NCBI GenBank assembly: GCA_934149465.1
Contig: CAKPEZ010000005.1
Location: forward strand, 29,698 to 93,697
DNA: 64,000 nt
Origin: an uncultured Bacilli bacterium
GTDB taxonomy: Bacteria; Bacillota_I; Bacilli_A; RF39; UBA660
Direction of reading: 5' to 3'
The position numbers and the translations under genes were made by a program. This document shows, piece after piece, positions 49,149 to 58,052 of the stretch (position 1 is its first letter; each line of letters opens with the position of its first letter). A model generated the notes under the pieces. The model saw only the letters and a list, made by a program, of their open reading frames with translations, searched no databases and had not been told where the DNA came from.

Positions 49149-49672
49149 TATAAGAACTTTGATATAATTTTCACAGTAAGATAATAAAGAAGAGAGATTA
49201 ATAATGAAAAAGATTAAGATAAAAGATATATACTTAATACTAGTAATAGTATTAGGATTAATAGTAATTTCTTTATATAGTACTTATGCTTTATTTACAA
49301 GCGAGGAAATTACTACTAATACGGCGGTAAATATGAGTGTTGGTTTTTCTTATGGATATGCTACTAATGAAGTAGAAATACTTACTATTAAGGCAAAAGA
49401 AAGAAAAGAAATAAGCGTAAGTATTTCTAATACTTCTTCTAGTAGTATTAATTATAATTTATATTATGAATTAGTATCAGGAGATGAAGCTTCTTTAGAA
49501 GCAGGATATACATCTAATACAGAAAATCCTACTAACGGGGTATTAGATGCTTCTTCTAGTAAAATAGTAATGCTTGGTTTTATTAATAATAGTAATTCAG
49601 ATATTATAGTAAAAGTAGGATTTACTACTGATAGTATAGTAAGTCCTAGAAAAGAATTAAATAACGAAGTTA
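49131..49672 (+). repeat. Tandem duplication, copy 1
   Basis: Covers the half-terminator, promoter, ribosome binding site and the first ~156 codons of the 49204 gene. Repeated at 50981-51522. I count about two mismatches in ~470 coding bases but about seven in the 73 bases upstream, so the coding part has been kept more alike than the control region. Confidence 0.95.
49140..49168 (+). promoter_or_regulatory. Promoter of variable surface protein gene (copy 1)
   Basis: TTGTTT (49140-49145), 17-bp spacer, perfect TATAAT (49163-49168). The -35 lies in the 3' arm of the ATPase terminator. Confidence 0.55.
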
Positions 49673-50847
49673 TTTTAGCTACTGGGGCCAATGCTCCTTT
49701 GTTAGCAGAAGGAATGATTCCAATTAAATGGGATGGAACTAATTGGGTAAAAGCAGATTCTACTAACTCTAATAATGATTGGTATGATTATGTAAATAAA
49801 AAGTGGGCAAATGCAGTAATGGTAAATGCTTCTAGTAGAGATAACTATATGAATGCTGATGAAGGAACAACTATAACTGAATCAGATGTTTTAGCATACT
49901 ATGTTTGGATACCTAGATATAAATATCAATTATTTAATGTTAATTCAGAAGAAATGGCTCCTATTTTAATAGATGTTCAGTTTGAAAGTAAAAATACTGC
50001 AAAATCAGCAGGATCAAGCAACGGAGAATATCTAACTCATCCAGCCTTTACTTTTGGTACTACTGAACTAGATGGAATCTGGGTAGGCAAGTTTGAAACA
50101 AGTGGAACAGCAGATAATCCAACAATAAAATCTGGATTAAATAGCTTGGTATATCAAGATGTTTCAACCCATTTTGCAACGTCTCAAAAGTTTACAAGTG
50201 GAACTACTTATTTAACAGCAAATGGTGTATCTAAAGTAGATGCCCATATGATGAAAAACACCGAATGGGGAGCAGTTGCCTACTTAAAACAAAGTAAATA
50301 TGGCTTAGGTTTAACAGATATAGGTAACAATGCTTATTTTGATAGCGATTATAAAACAGGATGTGGTCCAGCAAGTGAAACTGACTTAACTAGTAAAACA
50401 ACTACCTGTACATCTTATACAAGCACAGCTGGAGTAAAATCTTCAACAACCGGAAATATTTACGGAATATATGATATGGCAGGAGGTGCCTATGAATATG
50501 TAATGGGAGTAATGAAAACTAGTAAAACAGATAGTACACCAGCTTATGGGTTAAGTGGTTTTGACGCATCAACGATGCCTACTTCTAAGTATTATGACCT
50601 ATATGCTTTTGGAACAACTTCATATGGTTCATCTGCTTATGCAAGAAGAATCTTAGGGGATGCGACTAGTGAGACAAGAGGTTGGTATTCTGACTATATG
50701 GATTTCATTTATGCCGAGAACCCTTGGTTCTATCGTGGCGGTGAAGTTTTCGATGGTTCTGAGGCGGGTGTCTTCTTTGCGGACGGGTTCAGAGGTGTTG
50801 CCAGCACTGGCTTTTCCTTTCGCTCCGCTCTTGCTCTAGGTGCTTAA
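49204..50847 (+). CDS. Surface-displayed C-type-lectin-fold protein, candidate DGR variable protein
   Basis: 547 aa. Residues 1-35 are a hydrophobic signal/anchor (KDIYLILVIVLGLIVISLYS, then TYALFTSEE, reminiscent of TasA/SipW-type leaders); ~36-155 form a beta-rich display domain. The C-terminal ~370 residues look like the FGE-sulfatase/C-type lectin fold: YYVWIPRYKYQL, MMKNTEWGAVAYL, NIYGIYDMAGGAYEYVMG, RGWYSDYMDF. The last ~45 residues (PWFYRGGEVFDGSEAGVFFA, GFSFRSALAL) match the variable region of DGR target proteins, and their DNA is abruptly GC-rich. Function would be binding of changing ligands at the cell surface. Depends on a reverse transcriptase and template repeat not present here. 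Confidence 0.82.
   Translation: MKKIKIKDIYLILVIVLGLIVISLYSTYALFTSEEITTNTAVNMSVGFSYGYATNEVEILTIKAKERKEISVSISNTSSSSINYNLYYELVSGDEASLEAGYTSNTENPTNGVLDASSSKIVMLGFINNSNSDIIVKVGFTTDSIVSPRKELNNEVILATGANAPLLAEGMIPIKWDGTNWVKADSTNSNNDWYDYVNKKWANAVMVNASSRDNYMNADEGTTITESDVLAYYVWIPRYKYQLFNVNSEEMAPILIDVQFESKNTAKSAGSSNGEYLTHPAFTFGTTELDGIWVGKFETSGTADNPTIKSGLNSLVYQDVSTHFATSQKFTSGTTYLTANGVSKVDAHMMKNTEWGAVAYLKQSKYGLGLTDIGNNAYFDSDYKTGCGPASETDLTSKTTTCTSYTSTAGVKSSTTGNIYGIYDMAGGAYEYVMGVMKTSKTDSTPAYGLSGFDASTMPTSKYYDLYAFGTTSYGSSAYARRILGDATSETRGWYSDYMDFIYAENPWFYRGGEVFDGSEAGVFFADGFRGVASTGFSFRSALALGA
50705..50836 (+). other. Candidate DGR variable region (VR)
   Basis: The last ~130 bp of the gene change in composition: GC-rich, few A, codons ending mostly in C, T or G, unlike the ~25-30% GC around it. 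This is expected if the segment was copied from a template repeat with A replaced by random bases. The end CTTTCGCTCCGCTCTTGC resembles an IMH element. The matching template repeat must lie outside the window, so the call is an inference. Confidence 0.65.
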
Positions 50848-50855
50848 AGCACCTA
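50837..50855 (+). repeat. 8-bp hairpin at VR end, stop codon in its loop
   Basis: TAGGTGCT (50837-50844) and AGCACCTA (50848-50855) are perfect inverted copies; the loop is the stop codon TAA. No T tract follows, so it is not a normal terminator. DGR targets often have a hairpin or cruciform just behind the variable region that is needed for retrohoming. Confidence 0.8.
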
Positions 50856-50918
50856 TTTATAAATGTTAAAATAAAAATTTATAAAAATGTCAATGTTAAA
50901 ATGAACTGAATTCCGTTT

Positions 50919-50947
50919 TTCTTATGTCCAAGAAACGGGGTTCATAT
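50919..50947 (+). repeat. 29-bp dispersed repeat, copy A
   Basis: TTCTTATGTCCAAGAAACGG and following bases match 61104-61132 at 27 of 29 positions. TTCTT/AAGAA can form a small hairpin. The TGTCCAA...GGGGTTCA pattern is reminiscent of terminal inverted repeats of IS3-family elements, so it may be a solo IS end. No transposase is near. Confidence 0.7.
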
Positions 50948-50980
50948 CAATATTCACCAACACTATTTATAATACAACCA

Positions 50981-51522
50981 ATTTACTTCTTGTTTTATTA
51001 TAAGAAGTTTGATATAATCTTTATAGTAAGATAATAAAGAAGAGGGATTAAGAATGAAAAAGATTAAGATAAAAGATATATACTTAATACTAGTAATAGT
51101 AGTAGGATTAATAGTAATTTCTTTATATAGTACTTATGCTTTATTTACAAGCGAGGAAATTACTACTAATACGGCGGTAAATATGAGTGTTGGTTTTTCT
51201 TATGGATATGCTACTAATGAAGTAGAAATACTTACTATTAAGGCAAAAGAAAGAAAAGAAATAAGCGTAAGTATTTCTAATACTTCTTCTAGTAGTATTA
51301 ATTATAATTTATATTATGAATTAGTATCAGGAGATGAAGCTTCTTTAGAAGCAGGATATACATCTAATACAGAAAATCCTACTAACGGGGTATTAGATGC
51401 TTCTTCTAGTAAAATAGTAATGCTTGGTTTTATTAATAATAGTGATTCAGATATTATAGTAAAAGTAGGATTTACTACTGATAGTATAGTAAGTCCTAGA
51501 AAAGAATTAAATAGTGAAGTTA
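50981..51522 (+). repeat. Tandem duplication, copy 2
   Basis: Second copy of 49131-49672. It begins with only the 3' arm of the ATPase terminator, which shows the duplication break point lay inside that stem-loop. Homology stops near codon 156, where the C-terminal modules become unrelated. Confidence 0.95.
50990..51018 (+). promoter_or_regulatory. Promoter of surface protein gene (copy 2)
   Basis: TTGTTT (50990-50995), 17-bp spacer, TATAAT (51013-51018); duplicated with small changes in the -10 flank. Confidence 0.55.
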
Positions 51523-52541
51523 CAATAATTACTACAACATTAGCAAGTATTTTATCTGATAAATATAACAATAATAAAAGTACTACTCCAGTAGTAAATA
51601 ATAATGTTAATTATTACTATGCTCCAAGTGAATCATTAATGCAAGATACGGCGGGTAATATTAGATATTATGGAGCAAATCCAAATAACTATATTTATTT
51701 TAACTGTGATGATTATTCTAACCAAACATCTTCTACTTGTGAAGTATGGCGTATTATTGGAGTGTTTGATGGAAAAATAAAAATAGTTAGATCGAGTTCG
51801 ATAGGATCATATTCTTGGGATACATCAGCAAGTTCAACAAATTCTGGTTATGGGTATAATCAGTGGGTTCCTACGGAATATTATGATAGAACAGCTGACT
51901 TAATGAAGCTTTTAAATCCAGGATATTCAGATAATACTGATTTAAATAGGAGAGGAACATCAATAAAAGTAAATAATAGTTTATATTATGATGGACAATC
52001 TGGTACTTGTTATAATGGCCAAAGTAATGCGACAACAAGTTGTAATTTTACAAAAATAGGTTTAAAAAATGATAAAACAAGAAATTTAATATCAAAAAGC
52101 ATATATTATTTGGGTAGTTTTTCTTCACTTAGTCTTTATTCTAACGCTGCCTATGATTCAGAAAGAAGTGGAAAAACTTGGGAAGGATATGTAGCACTTC
52201 CATATGCAAGTGATTATGGATATGCTGCTGACTTTAGTAGTTGTACTCCTGCTATATATAGTTATGATATTTCAAGATGTAGTGCTAACTGGATGAGATA
52301 TATGTATTCTGGTTCTGCTTCTTCTGGTTCTACTTATTATTGGTTTCTAAATAGACATACTAGTTATTCGGAATATGTATATTTTGCTTCTTCTTCTGAA
52401 TGTATGTATAATAATAATTGTTACCGTAATGTATATAATCCTTCAGGGGTTTCTCCTGTTCTTCATTTAGATCCTAAAATCAATATAGATGATACAACAA
52501 CTGGTACAAGTGCAAATCCATATAAATTAATAGTTAAATAA
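51054..52541 (+). CDS. Surface protein sharing N-terminus with 49204 gene, different C-terminal domain
   Basis: 495 aa. Residues 1-156 are nearly identical to the 49204 protein (same signal/anchor and display domain). The remaining ~340 residues differ: GNIRYYGANPNNYIYFNCDD, STCEVWRIIGVFDGKIKIVR, then a Ser/Tyr/Cys-rich part and PSGVSPVLHLDPKI near the end, a layout seen in lectin-like surface proteins of gut Firmicutes. Its 3' end keeps the AT-rich local composition and shows no variable-region signature. It looks like the same display stem carrying a second, unrelated head domain. Confidence 0.78.
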   Translation: MKKIKIKDIYLILVIVVGLIVISLYSTYALFTSEEITTNTAVNMSVGFSYGYATNEVEILTIKAKERKEISVSISNTSSSSINYNLYYELVSGDEASLEAGYTSNTENPTNGVLDASSSKIVMLGFINNSDSDIIVKVGFTTDSIVSPRKELNSEVTIITTTLASILSDKYNNNKSTTPVVNNNVNYYYAPSESLMQDTAGNIRYYGANPNNYIYFNCDDYSNQTSSTCEVWRIIGVFDGKIKIVRSSSIGSYSWDTSASSTNSGYGYNQWVPTEYYDRTADLMKLLNPGYSDNTDLNRRGTSIKVNNSLYYDGQSGTCYNGQSNATTSCNFTKIGLKNDKTRNLISKSIYYLGSFSSLSLYSNAAYDSERSGKTWEGYVALPYASDYGYAADFSSCTPAIYSYDISRCSANWMRYMYSGSASSGSTYYWFLNRHTSYSEYVYFASSSECMYNNNCYRNVYNPSGVSPVLHLDPKINIDDTTTGTSANPYKLIVK

Positions 52542-52574
52542 GTTATAGCTTAATAAAAAGTTATAACTTTTTTT
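52540..52574 (+). terminator. Terminator after 51054 gene
   Basis: AAGTTATA and TATAACTT pair perfectly around a 14-base loop, followed by a T run. Confidence 0.78.
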
Positions 52575-52610
52575 AACTTGGATAATACTATAATTGGTGA
52601 AATATATTAT

Positions 52611-54104
52611 ATGGAAAATAAAAGCTTGTGGCTTAGAGGGATGCGTTTTAATAAGAATAAGCCTATCGAAAAGAATGAATCTTGTGATATTTTGATTATT
52701 GGTGGGGGAATGGCTGGCCTTAATACTGCATATTTTCTTATGAATAAGGGATATAAGATTATACTTGTTGATAAGAATACTTGTGGTAAGGGGATAAGTG
52801 CTTATACTACTGGGAAACTTACTTATATGCAACAATTAAATTATCATAAGATAAAAGAAAATTATAATGATGATATAGCGTATAAATATTTAGAATCTCA
52901 AAAAGATGCTATTCGTTTGATTAAGGGAATTATTAATAAAAATAATATAGATTGTAATTTAGATAGTGCTTCTGCTTATGTATTTACTAATGAAATAGAT
53001 AGACTTAAAGATTTTAAGAAGGAAGAATCTTTTTATTTAGATCATGATATAAAGTATAAAGAGAAGAATATGCTTCCTATTAAGATAGATAGTTTATATA
53101 ATATAAAGACTAATTTTTCTTATGTTTTTCATCCTGTTAAGTATATGCTTTCTTTAAAGAAGATTCTTCTTAATAATGGGGTTATTATTTATGAAGATAG
53201 TCTTGCTAGTTTGATAGAGAAGAAAGAAGATCGTTATTATGTAAAAGTTAATGATAGTTATATAGATTGTACTTATTTAGTAGTAGCGTCCCATTATCCT
53301 TTCTTTATAAAACCAGGATTTATTCCTTTTAAGACTAGTGTTGAGAGAAGTTACGTAGTATCTGGAATTGTAAATAAGTATAAGAAGATAGAAGGAATTT
53401 CTTATCAAAAAGAGTTTTATTCTTTTAGATATCATCTTGATAAGAAAAGTTATTTTCTTTTAGGAAGTGGATCTCATATGGTAAATGATTTAGTTAATAG
53501 CGCTTCTTATTATCAAGATGTTTTAAGAAAATATAAGAATCTTTTTAATGATGATATTAAGTATTATTGGACTAATCATGATATTCTTACTTATGATAGA
53601 ATTCCTTTAATAGGAAGAGTTAATGATAAAGAGAAGAACTTTTATATTATGACAGGATTTAATACTTGGGGAATGACCAATAGCGTTCTTGGTGGGAAAA
53701 TTATTAGTGATCTTATTTTAGAAAAAGAAAATCCTTATATAGAGTTATTTAATCCTAAGAGAAAGATTAGTATGGATAAGATAAAGAATATCTTGGTATA
53801 TGGATTATCTTCTATGAAAAGTTATACTTTGAGTAAGTTAAATAAAAATCATTCTTTTTATAAAGAGAATGTCTTAGTAATAAGTAAGAATAATAAAGTA
53901 TATGGAATTTATATAGATAAGAAAGGAAATAGACATGTAGTAAATAATACTTGCCCTCATATGGGGTGTAGCTTAATATTTAATTATACAGATAAGACTT
54001 GGGATTGTCCTTGTCATGCTTCTAGATATGATATAGATGGAAATATTTTATATGGACCTAGCACTTTTAATATTAAAGTAGATGACTTTATTGACAGGAG
54101 TTAA
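52611..54104 (+). CDS. FAD-dependent oxidoreductase with C-terminal Rieske [2Fe-2S] domain
   Basis: 497 aa from ATG 52611 (GGTGA upstream). N-terminal DAO-type FAD domain: DILIIGGGMAGLNTAYFLMN, TTGKLTYMQQL, and GLY-type FYIMTGFNTWGMTNS near residue 350. The C-terminus (~447-490) is a Rieske domain with both ligand pairs, CPHMGC and CPCHASRYD. This is the YhfW-like fusion found in Bacilli; the physiological substrate is unknown. Own transcript between two terminators. An upstream in-frame start at 52578 falls right behind the preceding terminator and has no ribosome binding site. Confidence 0.88.
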   Translation: MENKSLWLRGMRFNKNKPIEKNESCDILIIGGGMAGLNTAYFLMNKGYKIILVDKNTCGKGISAYTTGKLTYMQQLNYHKIKENYNDDIAYKYLESQKDAIRLIKGIINKNNIDCNLDSASAYVFTNEIDRLKDFKKEESFYLDHDIKYKEKNMLPIKIDSLYNIKTNFSYVFHPVKYMLSLKKILLNNGVIIYEDSLASLIEKKEDRYYVKVNDSYIDCTYLVVASHYPFFIKPGFIPFKTSVERSYVVSGIVNKYKKIEGISYQKEFYSFRYHLDKKSYFLLGSGSHMVNDLVNSASYYQDVLRKYKNLFNDDIKYYWTNHDILTYDRIPLIGRVNDKEKNFYIMTGFNTWGMTNSVLGGKIISDLILEKENPYIELFNPKRKISMDKIKNILVYGLSSMKSYTLSKLNKNHSFYKENVLVISKNNKVYGIYIDKKGNRHVVNNTCPHMGCSLIFNYTDKTWDCPCHASRYDIDGNILYGPSTFNIKVDDFIDRS

Positions 54105-54167
54105 AGAAGATTATATAATACACTTTATTATATTTTTGGTATAATTATATAAAAGGTGTGAGAAAAA

Positions 54168-54887
54168 ATGGAAAGATTACAGAAAGTGATTGCTAATTAT
54201 GGATATTGTTCTAGAAGAAAAGCAGAAGAGTTAATTAGCAAAGGGAAAGTCTTAGTTAATGGGAATGTTATAACTTCTTTAGGAACTAAAGTTTCTAAGG
54301 AGGATACTATTGTAGTAGAGGGAGTTACTATTTCTAAAGAAGTAAATTATGTTTATTATTTACTTAATAAACCTAGAGGGGTAGTTACTACTTCTTCTGA
54401 TGATAAAGGAAGAAAGACTGTTGTTGATTTAATAGATACTCCTATTAGAATATATCCAGTTGGAAGATTAGATTATGATACTACAGGTGCTCTTTTATTA
54501 ACTAATGATGGAGAGCTTGCTAATTTATTAATGCATCCTAAAAATGAGATAGATAAAGTATATATTGCTAAGATAGAGGGAATTATTTCTGGTTATGCAA
54601 TTAAACTTTTAAGAAGTGGAGTAGTAATTGATGGAGTAAAAACTTATCCAGCTAGAGTTAAATTAAAATCTTATAGTAAAAAGAATAATAGTAGTATTGT
54701 CGAAATTATTATTCATGAAGGAAGAAATCATCAGGTAAAGAGAATGTTTGAACAAGTAGGATATAGAGTATCTAAGTTAAAAAGAGAAAGATATGCTAAT
54801 CTTACTTTAGAGGGACTTGCTTCTGGAGAATATAGAACTCTTACAGTAAAAGAAGTAAAAAGATTATATAACTTAGTAAAAAAATAA
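54168..54887 (+). CDS. RsuA/RluB-family rRNA pseudouridine synthase
   Basis: 239 aa. N-terminal S4 RNA-binding domain (MERLQKVIANYGYCSRRKAE, LVNGNVI), then the pseudouridine synthase domain with GRLDYDTTGALLLTNDG holding the catalytic Asp, and IHEGRNHQVKRMFE. Probably RluB (23S rRNA 2605 region) rather than RsuA, but these are hard to separate by eye. AAAGGTG ribosome binding site; terminator follows. Confidence 0.93.
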   Translation: MERLQKVIANYGYCSRRKAEELISKGKVLVNGNVITSLGTKVSKEDTIVVEGVTISKEVNYVYYLLNKPRGVVTTSSDDKGRKTVVDLIDTPIRIYPVGRLDYDTTGALLLTNDGELANLLMHPKNEIDKVYIAKIEGIISGYAIKLLRSGVVIDGVKTYPARVKLKSYSKKNNSSIVEIIIHEGRNHQVKRMFEQVGYRVSKLKRERYANLTLEGLASGEYRTLTVKEVKRLYNLVKK

Positions 54888-54895
54888 CGTCAAGT

Positions 54896-54930
54896 AAGAA
54901 GGTAAAGTAATGACTTTACTTTCTTTTTTT
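54896..54930 (+). terminator. Terminator after pseudouridine synthase
   Basis: GAAGGTAAAGT pairs with ACTTTACTTTC (one G-U) around AATG, followed by seven T. Confidence 0.85.
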
Positions 54931-54971
54931 GTTATAATAAAAAAGTACTTAAAATTTGGAGGGAAGTTTGT

Positions 54972-57203
54972 ATGAATGAACAAGCGTGGAGAGGTTTTAT
55001 CTTTAATAAATGGCAAGATAGTGTTGATGTAGCAGATTTTATCTATCATAATTATCATGAATATTTAGAAGATGAATCTTTTTTAGAGGGGGTAACTCCT
55101 CGTACTAAGAAGGTATGGAAGAAATGTGAAGAGTTACTTAAAGAAGAACTTGCGAAGGGTGTATTAGATGTTGATACTAAGACTGTTTCTGGAATTAATA
55201 ATTTTAAACCTGGTTATATAGATAAAGAAAATGAAGTTATTTTTGGACTTCAAACAGATGCTCCTTTAAAGAGAATGGTTAATCCTTTTGGTGGACTTAG
55301 AATGGTTAATAGTTCTTTAGAAGCTTATGGATATACTTTAAGTAATGAAGTTAGAGATAAATTTATTTATCGTAAGACTCATAATGACGGGGTATATGAT
55401 GCTTATACTACTGATATAAAGAAAGCTAGGCATGTAGGTCTTCTTACTGGACTTCCAGATGCTTATGGTAGAGGAAGAATTATTGGTGATTATAGGAGAA
55501 TTGCTTTATATGGAATAGACTATTTAATAAGAAAGAAGAAAGAAGATTTACTTAAGTTAGAAGATGTTATTTTAGATGAGTATCATATTCGTTTAAGAGA
55601 AGAAGTTAATATGCAGATAAGAGCACTTGATGATATTAAGAAGATGGCTTTTAGTTATGGATATGATATTAGTATTCCTGCTCATAATGCTTTTGAAGCA
55701 GTACAGTGGCTTTATTTTGGTTATTTAGCTTCAGTAAAAGAAAATAATGGGGCTGCTATGAGTTTAGGAAGAACTTCTACATTTTTAGATATATATATAG
55801 AAAGAGATTTAGAAGAAGGATTTATTACTGAAAAAGAAGCTCAAGAACTTATTGATCAGTTTATTATTAAGCTTAGATTAGTAAGACATCTTAGAACTCC
55901 TGAGTATAATGAATTATTTGCAGGAGATCCTACTTGGGTAACTGAATCTATTGGTGGTATGCTTGATGAGAAGAAGTCTCTTGTTACTAAGAATAGTTAT
56001 CGTTATTTACATACTTTAACTAATTTAGGATCTGCTCCAGAACCTAATATGACAGTTTTATGGTCTGATAAGTTACCAGAAAACTTTAAGAAGTATGCAT
56101 CTTCTATGTCTATTAAGACTGATTCTATTCAATATGAAAATGATGATGAGATGCGTCCTATTCATGGATCTGATTATGCAATAGCGTGCTGTGTATCAGC
56201 AATGACTGTAGGTAAGCAAATGCAATTTTTTGGAGCGCGTTGTAATTTAGCAAAAGCTTTATTATATGTTATTAATGGTGGATATGATGAAGTTAAGAAA
56301 GAACTTGTTGTATCTGGATTTGATAAATTAACAGATGAGGTTTTAGATTATGATAAGATAATTACTTTATATGATAAAATGCTTGATAAGGTTGCTAAAA
56401 CTTATACTGATGCGATGAATATTATTCATTATATGCATGATAAATATGCTTATGAAGCTAGTCAGATGGCTCTTCATGATACTGATCCAGAAAAACTTAT
56501 GGCTTTTGGAATAGCAGGATTTTCGGTAGTAGTAGATTCTTTGTCTGCTATTAAATATGCTAAAGTAAAGCCAGTACGTGATGATGATGGTATTACTACT
56601 GATTTTATTATTGAAGGAGATTATCCTAAATATGGTAATGATGATGATCGAGTAGATGAACTTGGAGTTATGATTGCTAAGAAATTCTATGATAAATTAT
56701 GCAAATATCCTTTATATAAAAATGCTAAACATACTTTGTCTATTTTGACTATTACTTCTAACGTAGTATATGGAACTAAGACGGGATCTACTCCAGATGG
56801 TAGAAAAGCAGGAATGCCTTTTGCACCAGGAGCAAATCCTATGCATGGAAGAGATTCAAGTGGAGCACTTGCTTCTTTAAATTCAGTTGCTAAAATTCCA
56901 TATAAAGATACTTGTGAAGATGGAATATCTAATACTTTCTCAATAGTACCAAATGCTCTTGGAAATAATTATGATGATCAAGTATTAAATTTAGTTAATA
57001 TTTTGGATGGATACTTTAAAAGAGGAGCACAGCATTTAAATGTAAATGTTTTAAATAGAGAAACTTTAATAGATGCTATGGAGCATCCAGAGAATTATCC
57101 TAATTTAACTATTAGAGTATCTGGATATGCAGTTAGATTTAATAGATTAAGTAGAAAGCAACAATTAGAAGTAATTAGTCGTACTTTTCATGAAAGAGTC
57201 TAA
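54972..57203 (+). CDS. pflB: Formate C-acetyltransferase (pyruvate formate-lyase)
   Basis: 743 aa glycyl radical enzyme turning pyruvate + CoA into acetyl-CoA + formate. Active-site Cys pair in AIACCVSAMT (near residue 405), and the glycyl radical motif VSGYAVRF near residue 718. N-terminal AWRGFIFNKWQDSVDVADFI is typical. Strictly anaerobic enzyme, destroyed by oxygen when active. Overlaps pflA by 14 bases, so both are made together. GGAGGG ribosome binding site. Confidence 0.98.
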   Translation: MNEQAWRGFIFNKWQDSVDVADFIYHNYHEYLEDESFLEGVTPRTKKVWKKCEELLKEELAKGVLDVDTKTVSGINNFKPGYIDKENEVIFGLQTDAPLKRMVNPFGGLRMVNSSLEAYGYTLSNEVRDKFIYRKTHNDGVYDAYTTDIKKARHVGLLTGLPDAYGRGRIIGDYRRIALYGIDYLIRKKKEDLLKLEDVILDEYHIRLREEVNMQIRALDDIKKMAFSYGYDISIPAHNAFEAVQWLYFGYLASVKENNGAAMSLGRTSTFLDIYIERDLEEGFITEKEAQELIDQFIIKLRLVRHLRTPEYNELFAGDPTWVTESIGGMLDEKKSLVTKNSYRYLHTLTNLGSAPEPNMTVLWSDKLPENFKKYASSMSIKTDSIQYENDDEMRPIHGSDYAIACCVSAMTVGKQMQFFGARCNLAKALLYVINGGYDEVKKELVVSGFDKLTDEVLDYDKIITLYDKMLDKVAKTYTDAMNIIHYMHDKYAYEASQMALHDTDPEKLMAFGIAGFSVVVDSLSAIKYAKVKPVRDDDGITTDFIIEGDYPKYGNDDDRVDELGVMIAKKFYDKLCKYPLYKNAKHTLSILTITSNVVYGTKTGSTPDGRKAGMPFAPGANPMHGRDSSGALASLNSVAKIPYKDTCEDGISNTFSIVPNALGNNYDDQVLNLVNILDGYFKRGAQHLNVNVLNRETLIDAMEHPENYPNLTIRVSGYAVRFNRLSRKQQLEVISRTFHERV

Positions 57204-57906
57204 TTTTGGTTATATAGATTCTATAGAGCCTGCTGGTTTTGTAGATGGTCCTGGTATAAGGATGGTAGTATTTTTTACTGGTTGTAATTTAAGATGTATT
57301 TTTTGTCATAATCCTGAAACATGGATTATGGCAAAGGGTAATAAGATAACAACAGAAGAAATTATTTCTAAGTTAAAAAGAAATCTTACTTATTATCAAG
57401 ATGGAGGAATTACTTTAAGTGGCGGAGAACCTTTATTACAAGATAAATTTATAATAGAACTTTTAAAAGAAGTAAAAAAACTTGGTATTCATACAGCTTT
57501 AGATACTGCTGGATCTGGAATAGGTAATTATGAAGAAATACTTAAATATGTTGATTTAGTAATTCTTGACATAAAAGCTTATACTGATATAGATTATCTT
57601 AAAATAACAGGAAAACCTATTGATGAATTTAATAGATTTATGAAAGTATGTCAAGAATTAAAGAAACCTCTTTGGATAAGACAAGTAATAATACCGGGAA
57701 TAAACGATAATAAAGAATATATCTATGGTTTAAAAGAATATCTTAGTAAATATAAATATATAGAAAGAATAGAATTACTTCCTTATCATGATTTAGGAGT
57801 AGCTAAATATAAAAAGCTTGGAATATCTTATCCTTTAGAAGGGGTAAAACCTTTGTCTATAAACACTTTAAATTATTTAAAAAGTATAATTAAAGAAAAG
57901 TCTTGA
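57190..57906 (+). CDS. pflA: Pyruvate formate-lyase activating enzyme (radical SAM)
   Basis: 238 aa. CNLRCIFC is the CxxxCxxC cluster of radical SAM enzymes; before it SIEPAGFVDGPGIRMVVFFTG, after it CHNPETW and GGITLSGGEPLLQ. It installs the glycyl radical on PflB. Start ATG 57190 lies within the end of pflB. Confidence 0.97.
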   Translation: MKESNFGYIDSIEPAGFVDGPGIRMVVFFTGCNLRCIFCHNPETWIMAKGNKITTEEIISKLKRNLTYYQDGGITLSGGEPLLQDKFIIELLKEVKKLGIHTALDTAGSGIGNYEEILKYVDLVILDIKAYTDIDYLKITGKPIDEFNRFMKVCQELKKPLWIRQVIIPGINDNKEYIYGLKEYLSKYKYIERIELLPYHDLGVAKYKKLGISYPLEGVKPLSINTLNYLKSIIKEKS

Positions 57907-57936
57907 TTATATAAATTAATACCTTAATAATTTTAG

Positions 57937-57966
57937 AAAGGGATCTTTTAATAGGTCTTTTTTTTT
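57937..57966 (+). terminator. Weak terminator after pflA
   Basis: AAAGGGATC can pair partly with GGTCTTT and is followed by a long T run; the stem is imperfect. Confidence 0.4.
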
Positions 57967-58052
57967 ACGTTAGGGATGACAAATTTTAGAAAAAATGAGG
58001 ATAATAATAAGATAGAAAGAAAAATAAGATATAATAAGAATATGGTGGTAGT

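Noticed and set aside
51054..52541. Second DGR variable region at the end of the copy-2 gene
   Set aside because: Its 3' end keeps the local AT-rich composition, lacks the hairpin at the stop codon and ends in a different sequence.
52527..52835. 102-codon minus-strand frame over the terminator and oxidoreductase start
   Set aside because: It is antisense to the FAD-binding region, has no ribosome binding site and covers a terminator.
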